DNA of 64,000 nt, taken from positions 124,001 through 188,000 of the forward strand of contig CALDPX010000058.1 in NCBI GenBank assembly GCA_937911745.1, in the 5' to 3' direction. The translations under genes were made by a program, and so were the position numbers. This document shows positions 33,548 to 43,211 of the stretch, piece by piece (position 1 is the first letter of the stretch; each line of letters starts with the position of its first letter). The stretch is from an uncultured Alistipes sp. GTDB lineage: Bacteria > Bacteroidota > Bacteroidia > Bacteroidales > Rikenellaceae. Under the pieces are notes generated by a model. It was given only the letters and a program-made list of their open reading frames with translations. It was not told the DNA's origin and did not search any database.

Positions 33548-36500
33548 CTTCATATATTCTATGGGCGAGGACTTATACTGCTCTTTGAAGCGGCGGCTGA
33601 AATAGCCGGGGTCCGAGAAGCCCACCTTATATGCCACCTCCGACACAGAGAATTGCATTGTTCGGAGTAGCATTTCGCTCTTTGTCAGTCGGTAGTCGTT
33701 TATGAGTTCTACGGGCGACAGACCTGTGAGCGATTTTATCTTGTTGTACATCGTAGTACGTCCCAGGCAGAGGTGGTTTGCGAGGTCGTCGATGGTTAGT
33801 TCGGAGTTTTCGATATTCTTTTCGAGCCACTCCATAAGGTTTTGGAGGAACTCTTCGTCTCGATTTGTAACCACCACATCGGCTGGCGCGCTCTTTTTCA
33901 CAGCCCTATTGCTTGCGCTTTGTGTTGAGAGGTTCTCAAAAATGCGTTTGCGCTGTGTGAGGAGGTTATCTATCTGCGCCATCAGCAACTCCATACTGAA
34001 CGGCTTGGTGATGTATCCGTCTGCGCCATACCTCATCGCCAAAATGCGGTCCTCGGGCGTTTGGCGGGCAGTAAGCATAATGATGGGTATATGGCTAATC
34101 TCGAAGTCGTTGCGTATCTTCTCGGTGAGTTCTATACCGTCCATATTGGGCATCATAAGATCGGTGACGATGATGTCAGGATGCGTCTCTCTAATTTTTG
34201 TGAGAGCCTCCTCGCCATTCTCTGCCTCTATAACCTCGTAGGTGTCGGCAAGGTTGTTGCGGATGAAGCCTCTCATTTCGCTGTTGTCTTCGGCAAGCAC
34301 CACTTTGCGTGCGCCTTCGGGAGTCTTTGTGGGGGTGGAAATTGTAGACTCGGTGGCGGACTCTTCCGACGAGGTGTTTCGTTCATCGAAAATAATTTCC
34401 TGCATCGTAAAGTGCTGATTACCGGTGCGCAGGCGGGTGGTGAAGGTTGTACCCACACCCACCTTACTATCAACCTCTATGGTTCCGTGGTGGAGTTCCA
34501 CAATCTCTTTGCAGAGCGACAGACCGATACCGCTACCCTTTACTTCGCCCCTTACGGCAGAGGCGTAGGAGTAGAACCGCTCGAAGATACTGTCCAAACG
34601 CTCACGAGGTATGCCTATACCGGTATCACTCACTACAAGAGCCACATTCTGCTCCCCTTCGCGTTGCTCCACCGAGAGGGTTATGCGCCCCTTGTCGTGG
34701 GTGAATTTCATGGCGTTGGAGAGTAGGTTGTAGAGTAGGCTTTCGATGCGTTCGGGATCGCACCAAAGCACTATGCTGCTATGCGAGAAGGAGAAGATGA
34801 GTTCCATTCGTTTCTCGGCAGCGCTGTCGCGGAAGTTGTCCAACACACTCTTGGCGAGCGAAACAATATCCACTCTGCGTACACGCAGGTCCATCTTGTT
34901 CTTGACAACCTTGCGGAAGTCGAGAAGTTGGTTGATAAGCGTGAGCATTCGTTTGGCATTTTTGTGAGATAGTTCAAGACTGCCCTCCGCCCTTTCGGAT
35001 AGCGTTTCGTGTCGTTTGACCTCCTCTATGCCGCCAAGAATAAGTGTTAGTGGTGTGCGCAACTCGTGCGAGATGTTGGTGAAGAATTTGAGTTTCATCT
35101 CCACCATATCCTGCTCCATGCGAGCCTTGGTGCGAATTTTTGCCATTTTCACCCAAAAACGACTCGCCAACCATAGCAAACATAGCGCAATGCTGATGTA
35201 GATCAGCCAAGCCCACCACGAAACCCAGGGTGGGGTGGTGATGTGTATGGGCAGAACTATCTCTTGGCTGGCGTGCTGTGGCGAGCCAATGTATGCCTTC
35301 AAACGGAAGATGTAGTGTCCGTGGGGTACCTTGGAGTAGTAGACGTTGTTGAAATCCGCTGCCGTATGCCATTCATCGTCGTAGCCCTCCAAGCGATACA
35401 TATAGGTTACACGGTCTTGGATGCGGAAGTTGAGTGCCGCAAAGCCGATACGGAAGAGATGATAGTCGTATTTTATGGTTATAGGTTCGTTGCGCTCCAC
35501 CGACGGATTGAAGGTGTAGTATATCTCGCTTCTTGCTTCGTCGTTATTCTGCACTCTTACGGAGGTGAGGCGTAGTTGGTAGTCGTAGTCGGTAGGTATC
35601 TCCTCCTTTGGGTCGATGATGTGTAGGGAGTTGCCCGCACAGCCCACAATCACCCTGCCTCGGGCGTCAGTAAGAGCCGCTGCTTCGCTATAAACCACCA
35701 TGTTGGTTTGGTCGTAACGTGTGTGGGGAGAGAAAACCTCACTCTCGGGGTTGAATTTTGAAAGCCCCTTTTCGGTTGCAAGCCATAGTGTGCCATCGTG
35801 ACTCTGAGTTGTTGCCATGACAATGTTACTCGCAAGGGCGTCCTGTGTGGTATAAGTTTTGAAATAGGGCACACCCTGCTCATCGTAGCCCTCTATGCGA
35901 CTCAGACCGCCTCCATAGGTCGAGAGCCAAATGTTACCCTCATTATCCTCCAAAATGTGGATGATGTCGTTGGCTTGGAGTGATTGCTGGTTACCTATCT
36001 CCCTCTGCGCCATACGAAAACGCATCTCCGAAGGGTTCTCCGATGGATTGCATACCAGCAGACCCTCAGAGGTGGCTATGAGCATCCTCTCGGGACTTTC
36101 GATGTGGAGATAACGCGCCCTTTCGCCCGACTCGGAAGGGTAGTGTGGAAAACTGTTGTGTGTGTTCACGAAATTCTCCGCTCTCCAACTCGGGAGCATA
36201 TTGATTGCACCTCCATAACTTGCAAACCAAATCCTGCCGCCATAATCCTCTGCTATGCAGTATATCTGATTGTCGGAGAGCGAGTTGGGATTTTGGCTGT
36301 TATGGGTATAGTGTTTGAAATTGTAGTCGCTTTTGCTGTTGTTGTAAGTAAGTCGCCACACGCCATTACCCTTGGTACCCACCCAAATGTTGTGGTGGCT
36401 ATCCTCCATAAGAGAGTAGATGGCACCCAACGGTTCTCCCGAAGGGGAGGTGGTGTGATGAACAATGGGTTGCCACAGGTGGTCGTAGCAGTAGAGGTGT

Positions 36501-37897
36501 CCCTCCTTGGTACCCACCCAAATGTTGCCCTTGTGGTCGAGAGTAAGGGCTCGTGCCTCATCGAGGAAGGAGGTGTTGTATGTATACCCTTTGTCGCCCA
36601 ACCACAATAGGTTCTGCTCCTGCTTCTGCAATACCACTCTTACAAGTCCGCGCTCGTAGTAGTTCGAGAGCCACAATACGTTGTTGTGGTCGACGGCGAA
36701 GATTGCCACACCGTTGGACATCCTGCAATCCGAGCGCGAGGGTGAGTTGTAGAAGGGCTCCACGCTATCTCTCTCGCGGTCATAGTAGCCGAAGCCTACG
36801 TGGTTCATCTTTATCCATACAATGTCATCTCGTTCAACGATAAGCGAGTTGTTGCCGGTGTAGAATTGTACGGTGTTTTGCTTCTGTTGGAAGTGTTTGT
36901 AGTCGCCTTTGATGGGACATAGGCGTGTGATGCCGTGGCGGGTGTCGGTAATCCACACCGTGCCGTGGCTATCGACTACCATATCCCTCACCCGTGTGGG
37001 TTTGTCGCCACGCACAAAACGATTCAACATGCCATTAGACGGAGTGAGGTGGTAGACACCTTTGGATAGTGTACCAATATATATGTTCTCTTGTAGATTG
37101 TCTGCTGCAAGAGTCGTCACTGCATTGTCGGTAAAAGGGGTGTATGAGGTTGTGGCAATGTCGCCCTCCGAGAGCCAAATGCTCTTTTCGGTGGCGAATG
37201 CTACGCCATGCCCAAAGGGGATTATGTCGACAATAGGCGCATCCTCCTCTACGACCTCTCTTACATCTCCCTCGGGGGTAATCATACCCACACGTCCGCT
37301 TGTGCTGGCATACCAAAGGTTATCGCCCTTGTCAACCAATAGGTGGGAGACGTCACCACCCAGAAGCGGATGCTGCGAGTAGTCGGTGGTGGTAAGAGTG
37401 TTGTTCTCCTCGGAGCGGAAGCATACAACGCCATAGCCCTCGAACTCCACCCATACTTTGCGGCTATCGGGGGTGCAGACAAAGCAGTCGGTGCGTACGT
37501 TGCTGTTATGGAGCGCATCTATGTAGCAACACAAATCTTCGAATTCCTCGTTGTGGCGAGTGAAGCGATAGATGTGGTCGTCGTAGGTGCGGAACCAGAG
37601 GTTGCCTGCCCCGTCCTCCTTCACGGCGCGGAAACGATTGTGTCTTACGGTCGTGCTCTTCGGATCGGTGCAGTAGTTGCGGAAGTTGTAACCATCAAAG
37701 CGGCTAACGCCACTCCACGTACAGAGCCACACATAGCCTTGCGAGTCAATGTAGATGTCGTGGATGTTGTTGTGGGCCATGCCATCCACAGCACCATATT
37801 CGGTAAAAGTGCCACGCAGAGGCTCTGCCGCAACCCCGCAAAGGGTGGCAGAGAGTGTGACGAGTAACCAAAAGAGTATGGAGCCGAGGTATCTCAT
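33527..37897 (-). CDS. Hybrid two-component system (HTCS) sensor-regulator
   Basis: One-protein sensor and transcription factor, about 1456 residues. A signal peptide (YLGSILFWLLVTLSATLCG) leads to a periplasmic region with beta-propeller repeats (GYVWLCTWSGVSRFDGYNF; GNIWLSTYGGGLSRIEGYD) up to about residue 740 and a Y_Y_Y domain (YMYRLEGYDDEWHTA). One membrane segment (WAWLIYISIALCLLWLA) lies near residue 900. In the cytoplasm come HisKA with FFTNISHELRTPLTLIL near residue 940, HATPase (ALVVSDTGIGIPRERL), a receiver with phospho-accepting Asp in IIVTDLMMPNMDG near residue 1243, and a C-terminal AraC-type HTH (VSEVAYKVGFSDPGYFSRRF). ATG at 37897 gives the signal peptide start; the frame also allows TTG at 37906. 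It sits inside the esterase-lyase operon, 12 bases after the esterase stop, and is the natural candidate regulator of this locus. Confidence 0.96.
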   Translation of the reverse strand: MRYLGSILFWLLVTLSATLCGVAAEPLRGTFTEYGAVDGMAHNNIHDIYIDSQGYVWLCTWSGVSRFDGYNFRNYCTDPKSTTVRHNRFRAVKEDGAGNLWFRTYDDHIYRFTRHNEEFEDLCCYIDALHNSNVRTDCFVCTPDSRKVWVEFEGYGVVCFRSEENNTLTTTDYSQHPLLGGDVSHLLVDKGDNLWYASTSGRVGMITPEGDVREVVEEDAPIVDIIPFGHGVAFATEKSIWLSEGDIATTSYTPFTDNAVTTLAADNLQENIYIGTLSKGVYHLTPSNGMLNRFVRGDKPTRVRDMVVDSHGTVWITDTRHGITRLCPIKGDYKHFQQKQNTVQFYTGNNSLIVERDDIVWIKMNHVGFGYYDRERDSVEPFYNSPSRSDCRMSNGVAIFAVDHNNVLWLSNYYERGLVRVVLQKQEQNLLWLGDKGYTYNTSFLDEARALTLDHKGNIWVGTKEGHLYCYDHLWQPIVHHTTSPSGEPLGAIYSLMEDSHHNIWVGTKGNGVWRLTYNNSKSDYNFKHYTHNSQNPNSLSDNQIYCIAEDYGGRIWFASYGGAINMLPSWRAENFVNTHNSFPHYPSESGERARYLHIESPERMLIATSEGLLVCNPSENPSEMRFRMAQREIGNQQSLQANDIIHILEDNEGNIWLSTYGGGLSRIEGYDEQGVPYFKTYTTQDALASNIVMATTQSHDGTLWLATEKGLSKFNPESEVFSPHTRYDQTNMVVYSEAAALTDARGRVIVGCAGNSLHIIDPKEEIPTDYDYQLRLTSVRVQNNDEARSEIYYTFNPSVERNEPITIKYDYHLFRIGFAALNFRIQDRVTYMYRLEGYDDEWHTAADFNNVYYSKVPHGHYIFRLKAYIGSPQHASQEIVLPIHITTPPWVSWWAWLIYISIALCLLWLASRFWVKMAKIRTKARMEQDMVEMKLKFFTNISHELRTPLTLILGGIEEVKRHETLSERAEGSLELSHKNAKRMLTLINQLLDFRKVVKNKMDLRVRRVDIVSLAKSVLDNFRDSAAEKRMELIFSFSHSSIVLWCDPERIESLLYNLLSNAMKFTHDKGRITLSVEQREGEQNVALVVSDTGIGIPRERLDSIFERFYSYASAVRGEVKGSGIGLSLCKEIVELHHGTIEVDSKVGVGTTFTTRLRTGNQHFTMQEIIFDERNTSSEESATESTISTPTKTPEGARKVVLAEDNSEMRGFIRNNLADTYEVIEAENGEEALTKIRETHPDIIVTDLMMPNMDGIELTEKIRNDFEISHIPIIMLTARQTPEDRILAMRYGADGYITKPFSMELLMAQIDNLLTQRKRIFENLSTQSASNRAVKKSAPADVVVTNRDEEFLQNLMEWLEKNIENSELTIDDLANHLCLGRTTMYNKIKSLTGLSPVELINDYRLTKSEMLLRTMQFSVSEVAYKVGFSDPGYFSRRFKEQYKSSPIEYMKKLRIEN

Positions 37898-37909
37898 TGG
37901 GTGCAATGA

Positions 37910-39571
37910 TTAGTGTACGGCAGTGAAACCGAGTGTTGGTACGGTGGTTTGGTCAGCCATTTCGCGGGCTCTCTTTTCGGAGAGTTTGGTAGCCCACCTG
38001 ACTCTTTGGGTGGTGTTTGCACCCTCGCCCTTAGAGCCCCACTCGCCATAGCGTGCGCTCTTCTCAGCCTCGGGTTTGTTCCAATTGTGCCATCCCTCGG
38101 GGCGGATGTGGCTACCCAAAGTGCAGTCTATGAAGTAGGTTTGTGCATAGATGCGCCAGGGACGTCCGAGGTAGCATTTTGTAACACCTTCGGCAGCCGT
38201 GAGAGTGCATCCGAGGAACACAAAACCGCGCTCCTGACCTTTGCAGGTGGAGGCAGCGGTGATGTAGGAGTCTTTTTTGGAGTGGATGGTGCAGTTGATG
38301 AAGTCAGCCCTGCCCGAGCCGAAGATGAAGTCGGTAGTACCCTCTATGTAGCAATCCTCAAAGAAGCAGTTGATATTCTCCGTAATGGTTTCGCCATCGC
38401 GGTTGCCAACGCCATAGATATATAAGGTATCCTGATTGCCCAAAAGGCGGCAATTTTTGTATATCTGAGTACCCGTGCCAATGGTTTGGAGTGCCACAGC
38501 CTGACCAACCTCGCCAGCCGAGTTCTCTATTGTGATATTCTCCATTGTGATATGTCTGCCGCAGTTGTAGAGGGTTGCGGTGCCCGAAGTGCCCAACTCC
38601 ACACCATTGGGTCCGAGGTCGCGGGCTCCATCGCCCCAAGTAATCACAACCTCACCCTCGCCAACAATCTCCACGCTCTGTTTGGTTTGTGGAATGACAA
38701 CTTTCTCCTCATAGATGCCCTCTCGGATGAGAACCCTGAGAGGTTTTTCCTTGCCCTTGTAGAAGTTGGGCAGTGCGGCAATAGCCTCTCCAACCGTGAA
38801 GAAGTCGCCACTGCCGTCTTTGGCAACCACATAGTCCCAATAGCGGATGTGTTTGCCCAATGCGGGGATAACTCGCTCAATCTCTTGGCAAATCATCTTT
38901 GCCACAATCCTTGCGCCCTCCACCGTAAAATGCGTATTGTCTACTTTGCCCTCGGGGTGGCTGGGATATTTGCCTGCCGGCAAATTCATAAAGTACCTTT
39001 TGGAGCCCTCGTCGCCAAGCGGAGTGAGCCACTCTCGGGTTATCTTTTCGGCATCTATGAAGAGTACACCACTCTCCTTTGCCACGCGGTGGCACTCTTT
39101 GAGGTATTCGCCGTGTGAGTCGTCGAGAATACCACTCTTCCACCAGCGGCGGCACACCTGAGTGAGCAATACGGGCGTTGCACCCTTGCTACGAACTATC
39201 TCAATGTAGCGCATAAGGTTTTTGCCATACTGTTCGGGGGTGGTAAAGCGTGTCGTGTCGCTCTCTTTGGTGTCGTTATGTCCAAACTCGATGAAAACAT
39301 AGTCGCCAGCCCTCATACTCTCCTCCACCTTCTGCCAATGACCCAAGGTGACGAACGATTTGGTGCTCCTGCCATTGACGGCGTGGTTTTCGACAACCAC
39401 TTCCGATGCATCAAAGAAGGGTTGCAGAACGTGTCCCCAGCCCCTTTCGGGCGAGCCTTTGGAGATGTCCTTGGTGGCAGCCGTAGAGTCGCCACACACA
39501 AAGAGTTTCACTTGGGCACTTGCCGACAAAGCCAGCAAGGAGGCTGCGATTATGGTCAGTAGTCGTTTCAT
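37910..39571 (-). CDS. Fused pectin acetylesterase (CE12-like) and pectin methylesterase (CE8)
   Basis: A 553-residue secreted protein (signal peptide MKRLLTIIAASLLALSASAQ) with two esterase domains. Residues 21-235 form an SGNH hydrolase of the rhamnogalacturonan acetylesterase type: VCGDST with G27-D28-S29, ENHAVNGRSTKSF, IEFGHNDT, and the catalytic Asp/His in VDNTHFT near residue 212. Residues 244-553 form a pectin methylesterase: AVALQTIGTGTQIY, GNQDTLY near residue 380, GTTDFIFGSG near residue 415 with the catalytic Asp, and CYLGRPWRIYAQTYFIDC near residue 470. It should remove acetyl and methyl groups so that GH28 and PL1 can cut the backbone. It starts 13 bases after the PL1 gene. Confidence 0.93.
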   Translation of the reverse strand: MKRLLTIIAASLLALSASAQVKLFVCGDSTAATKDISKGSPERGWGHVLQPFFDASEVVVENHAVNGRSTKSFVTLGHWQKVEESMRAGDYVFIEFGHNDTKESDTTRFTTPEQYGKNLMRYIEIVRSKGATPVLLTQVCRRWWKSGILDDSHGEYLKECHRVAKESGVLFIDAEKITREWLTPLGDEGSKRYFMNLPAGKYPSHPEGKVDNTHFTVEGARIVAKMICQEIERVIPALGKHIRYWDYVVAKDGSGDFFTVGEAIAALPNFYKGKEKPLRVLIREGIYEEKVVIPQTKQSVEIVGEGEVVITWGDGARDLGPNGVELGTSGTATLYNCGRHITMENITIENSAGEVGQAVALQTIGTGTQIYKNCRLLGNQDTLYIYGVGNRDGETITENINCFFEDCYIEGTTDFIFGSGRADFINCTIHSKKDSYITAASTCKGQERGFVFLGCTLTAAEGVTKCYLGRPWRIYAQTYFIDCTLGSHIRPEGWHNWNKPEAEKSARYGEWGSKGEGANTTQRVRWATKLSEKRAREMADQTTVPTLGFTAVH

Positions 39572-39584
39572 ACTTTTGGTAGAT

Positions 39585-41471
39585 TTAGTTCAGTGTTGTA
39601 TAGGTTCCTTTTTGTACCTGCTTGGCGGTGATATCCTCCACAAGTTCTGCCAGATAGACCTCCAAGTTGGTGTAGCCCTCGGTGGGAGAGATGGTTGTGG
39701 TGTTGCCGTCGCTTGCACTATTGGGGTTGAGCCCTTTGGCACTCTCCCACAGGTCGGGCATACCATCGCCATCGCTATCCACAATTGCCGCAAGTTCGCT
39801 CGAAGTTGCCGAGAGAGCAATCCAACCCTCAGCCTCGGTATGGGAGTCGATGATACCTTTTTGTTTGCTTTTGGAGCCTGTGTATGTGTGGGTACCATTG
39901 CGCACTTCGCCCGCAATGCGGTTGTCGATGGCATCCCTCGAAAGCGAACATCCGCCCCACAAGAGCACCTGCTCGTAGGCATCGGCTGCCGAGTGGGTGG
40001 TGACGTAGCATTGCTGGGTGTCGTCTTTGAGAATTGCAAGTGGCTGGCTCAACTTCCACGAGTAGGCGTTGCTGATGTCGGTGCCGTTGTGGAGATAGAT
40101 GCCGCTCCAATTGTCGCTATTGATCGCCGAGGCATAACTGCCCGCGTGGTAGTTGCCCTCTACCCACATCTCGGCATAGCCCGTATCCTTGCCGTCGTAC
40201 TTGCCGTAGGCATCCACAAAGTAGTTCTTCTTGGAGGATGCAGGACCGGGTTTGTAGTAGTTGCCCACAATGTTGAACCAACCGCCCTCGCCACCATAGG
40301 TGGAGTTGCCGCCCCAATTGTAGATTACGTTGTTACGGTAGTCCACATTGCCACGATGGGTGGAGAGGTAGTGGTCATAGACATCTGGGTGGTCTATGCG
40401 GGCGTTGCGGGAGTCGTTGTGTGCCAAGAGGTTGTGGTGGAACGAGGCGTTCTTGCCACCCCAAATGCCGCCATAGCCGTGGGCACCCTTGGAATGTCCT
40501 GCATTTTTGAGCGCCTCGGTGATGAAGCACCACTGCATCGTGAAGTTCTGATTGGCATAGAAGGATGCACACTCGTCTATCGACCAACTCATTGTGCAGT
40601 GGTCGAGGATGATATTCTTGTGGTAGCGTCCCCAAATAGCGTCCTCCTGCGAGGTGTCCTCGTTGCCCATACGGAAGCGGACATAGCGGATGATTACGTT
40701 GTCGCAATCTATTTGTGTGGTCCTGCCTGCAATGCAGATGCCGTCGCCAGGGGCGGTCTGACCTGCAATCGTAAGGTCGCCATTTTTGATGCGCAGAGTG
40801 CTTTTGAGGTGGATGGTGCCTGCCACGTCAAAGACGATGGTACGTTTACCACTCCTACTTACCGCCTCGCGCAGTGAGCCTGCACCGCTGTCGTTGAGGT
40901 TGGTGACGTGATAGACCACACCACCTCTGCCTCCGGTGGTGTACATACCGCCACCCTCAGCACCTGGGAACGCGGGAAGCGTAGCCGAAGGAGTCGTGGT
41001 GCCCCCTTCGTTGCCCCCTTCGTTGCCACCCTCATTACCGCCTTCGTTACCTCCCTCGTCGTTACCACCTTCGTTGCCGCCCTCATTGCCACCTCCTTCG
41101 GAGGGGTTGTCGGAGAGGAGTGTGCTCACAGTGAGCCATTCGGTCCAAGGGCTTTTTAGGGAGCCTTTGTTTGCTCTCACAGCAAGCGAGTACTCCGTAT
41201 CCTTCGAGAGTCCCGAGATGGTTGCCGAGGTTTTGGTGGTGTTAGTGGAGATGTTGTTAACACCCTCGGCATCTTTGTATTTGTAGGTGTAGGAGTCCGC
41301 ACCCTCCACACTTTGCCACTTGATGCTTATGGAGGAGGTTGTGTAGTTTGTCACTTCAAACCCCTTGGGAGTCGCAATCACTTCGGGCTCCACAGGAGGC
41401 TCCTCGGTGGAACATCCCACCACTGCACACAAAGCCCACACTAACAGGGCAATTCTTCCAAATTTTCTCAT
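39585..41471 (-). CDS. PL1-type pectate lyase lipoprotein
   Basis: Cuts de-esterified homogalacturonan by beta-elimination. The 628 residues comprise a lipoprotein signal (VWALCAVVGC), an Fn3 domain at about residues 33-115 (VTNYTTSSISIKWQSVEGAD), a low-complexity linker of Gly-Gly-Asn-Glu repeats at about 120-165, and a right-handed beta-helix from LPAFPGAEGGGMYTTGGRGG onward. PL1 features: CDNVIIRYVRFRMGNEDTSQ, LDHCTMSWSIDECA and the catalytic-site Arg in NARIDHPDVYDH near residue 358. A short C-terminal segment GDGMPDLWESAKGLNPN looks like a calcium-binding dockerin/EF-type loop. It lies 23 bases after GH28 and 13 before the esterase. Confidence 0.92.
   Translation of the reverse strand: MRKFGRIALLVWALCAVVGCSTEEPPVEPEVIATPKGFEVTNYTTSSISIKWQSVEGADSYTYKYKDAEGVNNISTNTTKTSATISGLSKDTEYSLAVRANKGSLKSPWTEWLTVSTLLSDNPSEGGGNEGGNEGGNDEGGNEGGNEGGNEGGNEGGTTTPSATLPAFPGAEGGGMYTTGGRGGVVYHVTNLNDSGAGSLREAVSRSGKRTIVFDVAGTIHLKSTLRIKNGDLTIAGQTAPGDGICIAGRTTQIDCDNVIIRYVRFRMGNEDTSQEDAIWGRYHKNIILDHCTMSWSIDECASFYANQNFTMQWCFITEALKNAGHSKGAHGYGGIWGGKNASFHHNLLAHNDSRNARIDHPDVYDHYLSTHRGNVDYRNNVIYNWGGNSTYGGEGGWFNIVGNYYKPGPASSKKNYFVDAYGKYDGKDTGYAEMWVEGNYHAGSYASAINSDNWSGIYLHNGTDISNAYSWKLSQPLAILKDDTQQCYVTTHSAADAYEQVLLWGGCSLSRDAIDNRIAGEVRNGTHTYTGSKSKQKGIIDSHTEAEGWIALSATSSELAAIVDSDGDGMPDLWESAKGLNPNSASDGNTTTISPTEGYTNLEVYLAELVEDITAKQVQKGTYTTLN
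40985..41100. repeat. Low-complexity repeat encoding the Gly-Gly-Asn-Glu linker
   Basis: About ten near-identical 12-base units (with one 15-base variant adding an Asp codon) encode the flexible linker of the PL1 protein. Because 12 and 15 are multiples of three, copy-number change would alter linker length without a frameshift. Confidence 0.65.
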
Positions 41472-41494
41472 ATCTAAAAATTGCTGAATACTGA

Positions 41495-43099
41495 TTACTC
41501 AAAAACAATGTCTTTGTTGCGCGAACCGGTGATGACGTAGGGCTCGCAACCCTCGGGATGGGCGAAGTTTTTGACACTCACCTGCTTGGCGTTGTTGATT
41601 TTCAGTGCTGCACCTTTGCGGGGGGTAATGTGGACATTTTCGAGTACCACATTGGTGGACTCGTTTATCTCGGCACCAATCTCTGCCTCGATTAAGGTGT
41701 TCTTAACCACAACATTCTCCACATTCATCTCGGGGAGTCCGTTGAAGAGCATAGCCCTGCGGGCATCGCGGCAGACAACATTGTCGACGTAGATGTTGCG
41801 GAATTGTGGCGTGGTCTCATCCACAGGTTTGGCGGGCATATCGGTCGAGGCATTAGAGTCGCCATCTTCGAGAGCCTCGGTAGCGGACTTGCCACCATAG
41901 AAGAGGTCGAAGAGGAGAGCCTCTGTGGCAATGTCGTTCATTACAATATCCTCAATCCAGATATTCTCCACAACACCGCCCCTGCCACGAGTACTCTTGA
42001 AACGCAAGCCTACATCGGTACCCGCAAAGCGACAATTCTTCACATAGACATTCTTTACACCTCCCGACATCTCGCTGCCGACAACAAAACCGCCGTGTCC
42101 GTGGTAGCAGATGCAGTTCTTCACAATGACATTCTCGGAGGGTATGCCACGCCTCCTGCCGTCGTCATCCTTTCCGCTCTTGATGCATATGGCGTCGTCG
42201 CCTGCGTCTATCCAACTGTTGGTCAGAACGACATTCTTGCACGACTCAATGTCGATGCCGTCGCCATTTTGGGCATACCAGGGGCAGCGGATGGCAATGT
42301 CGTTCACTGTGAGGTCTGTGCATATTGCGGTGTGGATATTCCAGCAGGGCGAGTTTTGGAATACGGGACCTTCGAGCAACACACGCTCGCAATCCTTGAA
42401 GTTGACCATCACAGGGCGCAAAAAGTCGCGGATACTCTCGAAATCCTCTTTCGTAACAGCCCAACGAGCGATATTCTGGTCGGCATCGCCCGCACCCTTC
42501 TTGAAGTTCTCGGTGGGATACCAAGTCTGCTTGTCGTCGCTCAGCACGCCGCCACTCTTAACGAGTTTATTCCACTCGGCAGGGGCGATTTTACTCTTCT
42601 TGACAGCCCTCCAAGGGTCGCCATTGCCGTCTATGATGCCCTTACCCGTAATTGCTACATCGTGCTTGCCAAAAGCAGAAATAAGAGGCTGGCAACGGTA
42701 GGTGTCGCGTCCCTCGAAGATGGTTGCAATGACGGGATAGAGGTCTCTGTCGGCACTGAATACGATTATCGCATCTTCCGAAAGGTGCAACTCGGTGTGG
42801 TTTTCCAAGACGATGGGTCCCGTAAACCATACACCGGCGGGTACCTCTACACGACCGCCACCCTTTGCGGTAAGCCAGGCAAAGGCGTTGGCAAAAGCCT
42901 CGGTGTTGAGCGTTACGCCGTCGCCCACGCCTCCAAACTCCTCTACCGAAACGGTTCGGTTGGGGATGTCGGGACGTGCTACCTGCGACATCTCGAAGGG
43001 TAGGTTTTCATAGATACTCTCGCAGGAGTCACAGCAGGTGCAACCGACAACGAGTGAGCCCAAAGAGGCAATCAGAAGTGTGCGGAAAAAGGTTTTCAT
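41495..43099 (-). CDS. GH28 polygalacturonase lipoprotein
   Basis: Hydrolyses alpha-1,4 bonds of homogalacturonan. About 534 residues with a lipoprotein signal peptide (FRTLLIASLGSLVVGC). The beta-helix carries all GH28 signatures: NGDGID near residue 279, AGDDAICIKSG near residue 301, HGHGGFVVGSE near residue 334 and RFKSTRGRGG near residue 366. The N-terminal part EFGGVGDGVTLNTEAFANAF is the usual pectate-lyase-3-like start. An ATG at 43105 is also possible; 43099 starts the hydrophobic signal. First gene of the GH28-PL1-esterase-HTCS-GH105 operon, with the promoter at 43147. Confidence 0.94.
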   Translation of the reverse strand: MKTFFRTLLIASLGSLVVGCTCCDSCESIYENLPFEMSQVARPDIPNRTVSVEEFGGVGDGVTLNTEAFANAFAWLTAKGGGRVEVPAGVWFTGPIVLENHTELHLSEDAIIVFSADRDLYPVIATIFEGRDTYRCQPLISAFGKHDVAITGKGIIDGNGDPWRAVKKSKIAPAEWNKLVKSGGVLSDDKQTWYPTENFKKGAGDADQNIARWAVTKEDFESIRDFLRPVMVNFKDCERVLLEGPVFQNSPCWNIHTAICTDLTVNDIAIRCPWYAQNGDGIDIESCKNVVLTNSWIDAGDDAICIKSGKDDDGRRRGIPSENVIVKNCICYHGHGGFVVGSEMSGGVKNVYVKNCRFAGTDVGLRFKSTRGRGGVVENIWIEDIVMNDIATEALLFDLFYGGKSATEALEDGDSNASTDMPAKPVDETTPQFRNIYVDNVVCRDARRAMLFNGLPEMNVENVVVKNTLIEAEIGAEINESTNVVLENVHITPRKGAALKINNAKQVSVKNFAHPEGCEPYVITGSRNKDIVFE

Positions 43100-43146
43100 A
43101 GTCATTGTGTTTATGAAGATTTGTAGTTATAGTCTTCCTATTGTTG

Positions 43147-43211
43147 CAAATATACGACTTATCTCCGTAGGAGATGCGGATTTTTTGTCACTTTTTACCG
43201 ACATTTTATCC
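43147..43211 (-). promoter_or_regulatory. GH28 operon promoter with two operator-like half-sites
   Basis: The -7 box is TATATTTG (plus CAAATATA, 43147-43154). Two half-sites lie upstream (plus ATTTTTTGTC at 43180-43189 and CATTTTATCC at 43202-43211), with cores at 43187 and 43208, 21 bases apart. The proximal core is 33 bases from the box, matching the uxaC and susC promoters. Confidence 0.55.
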
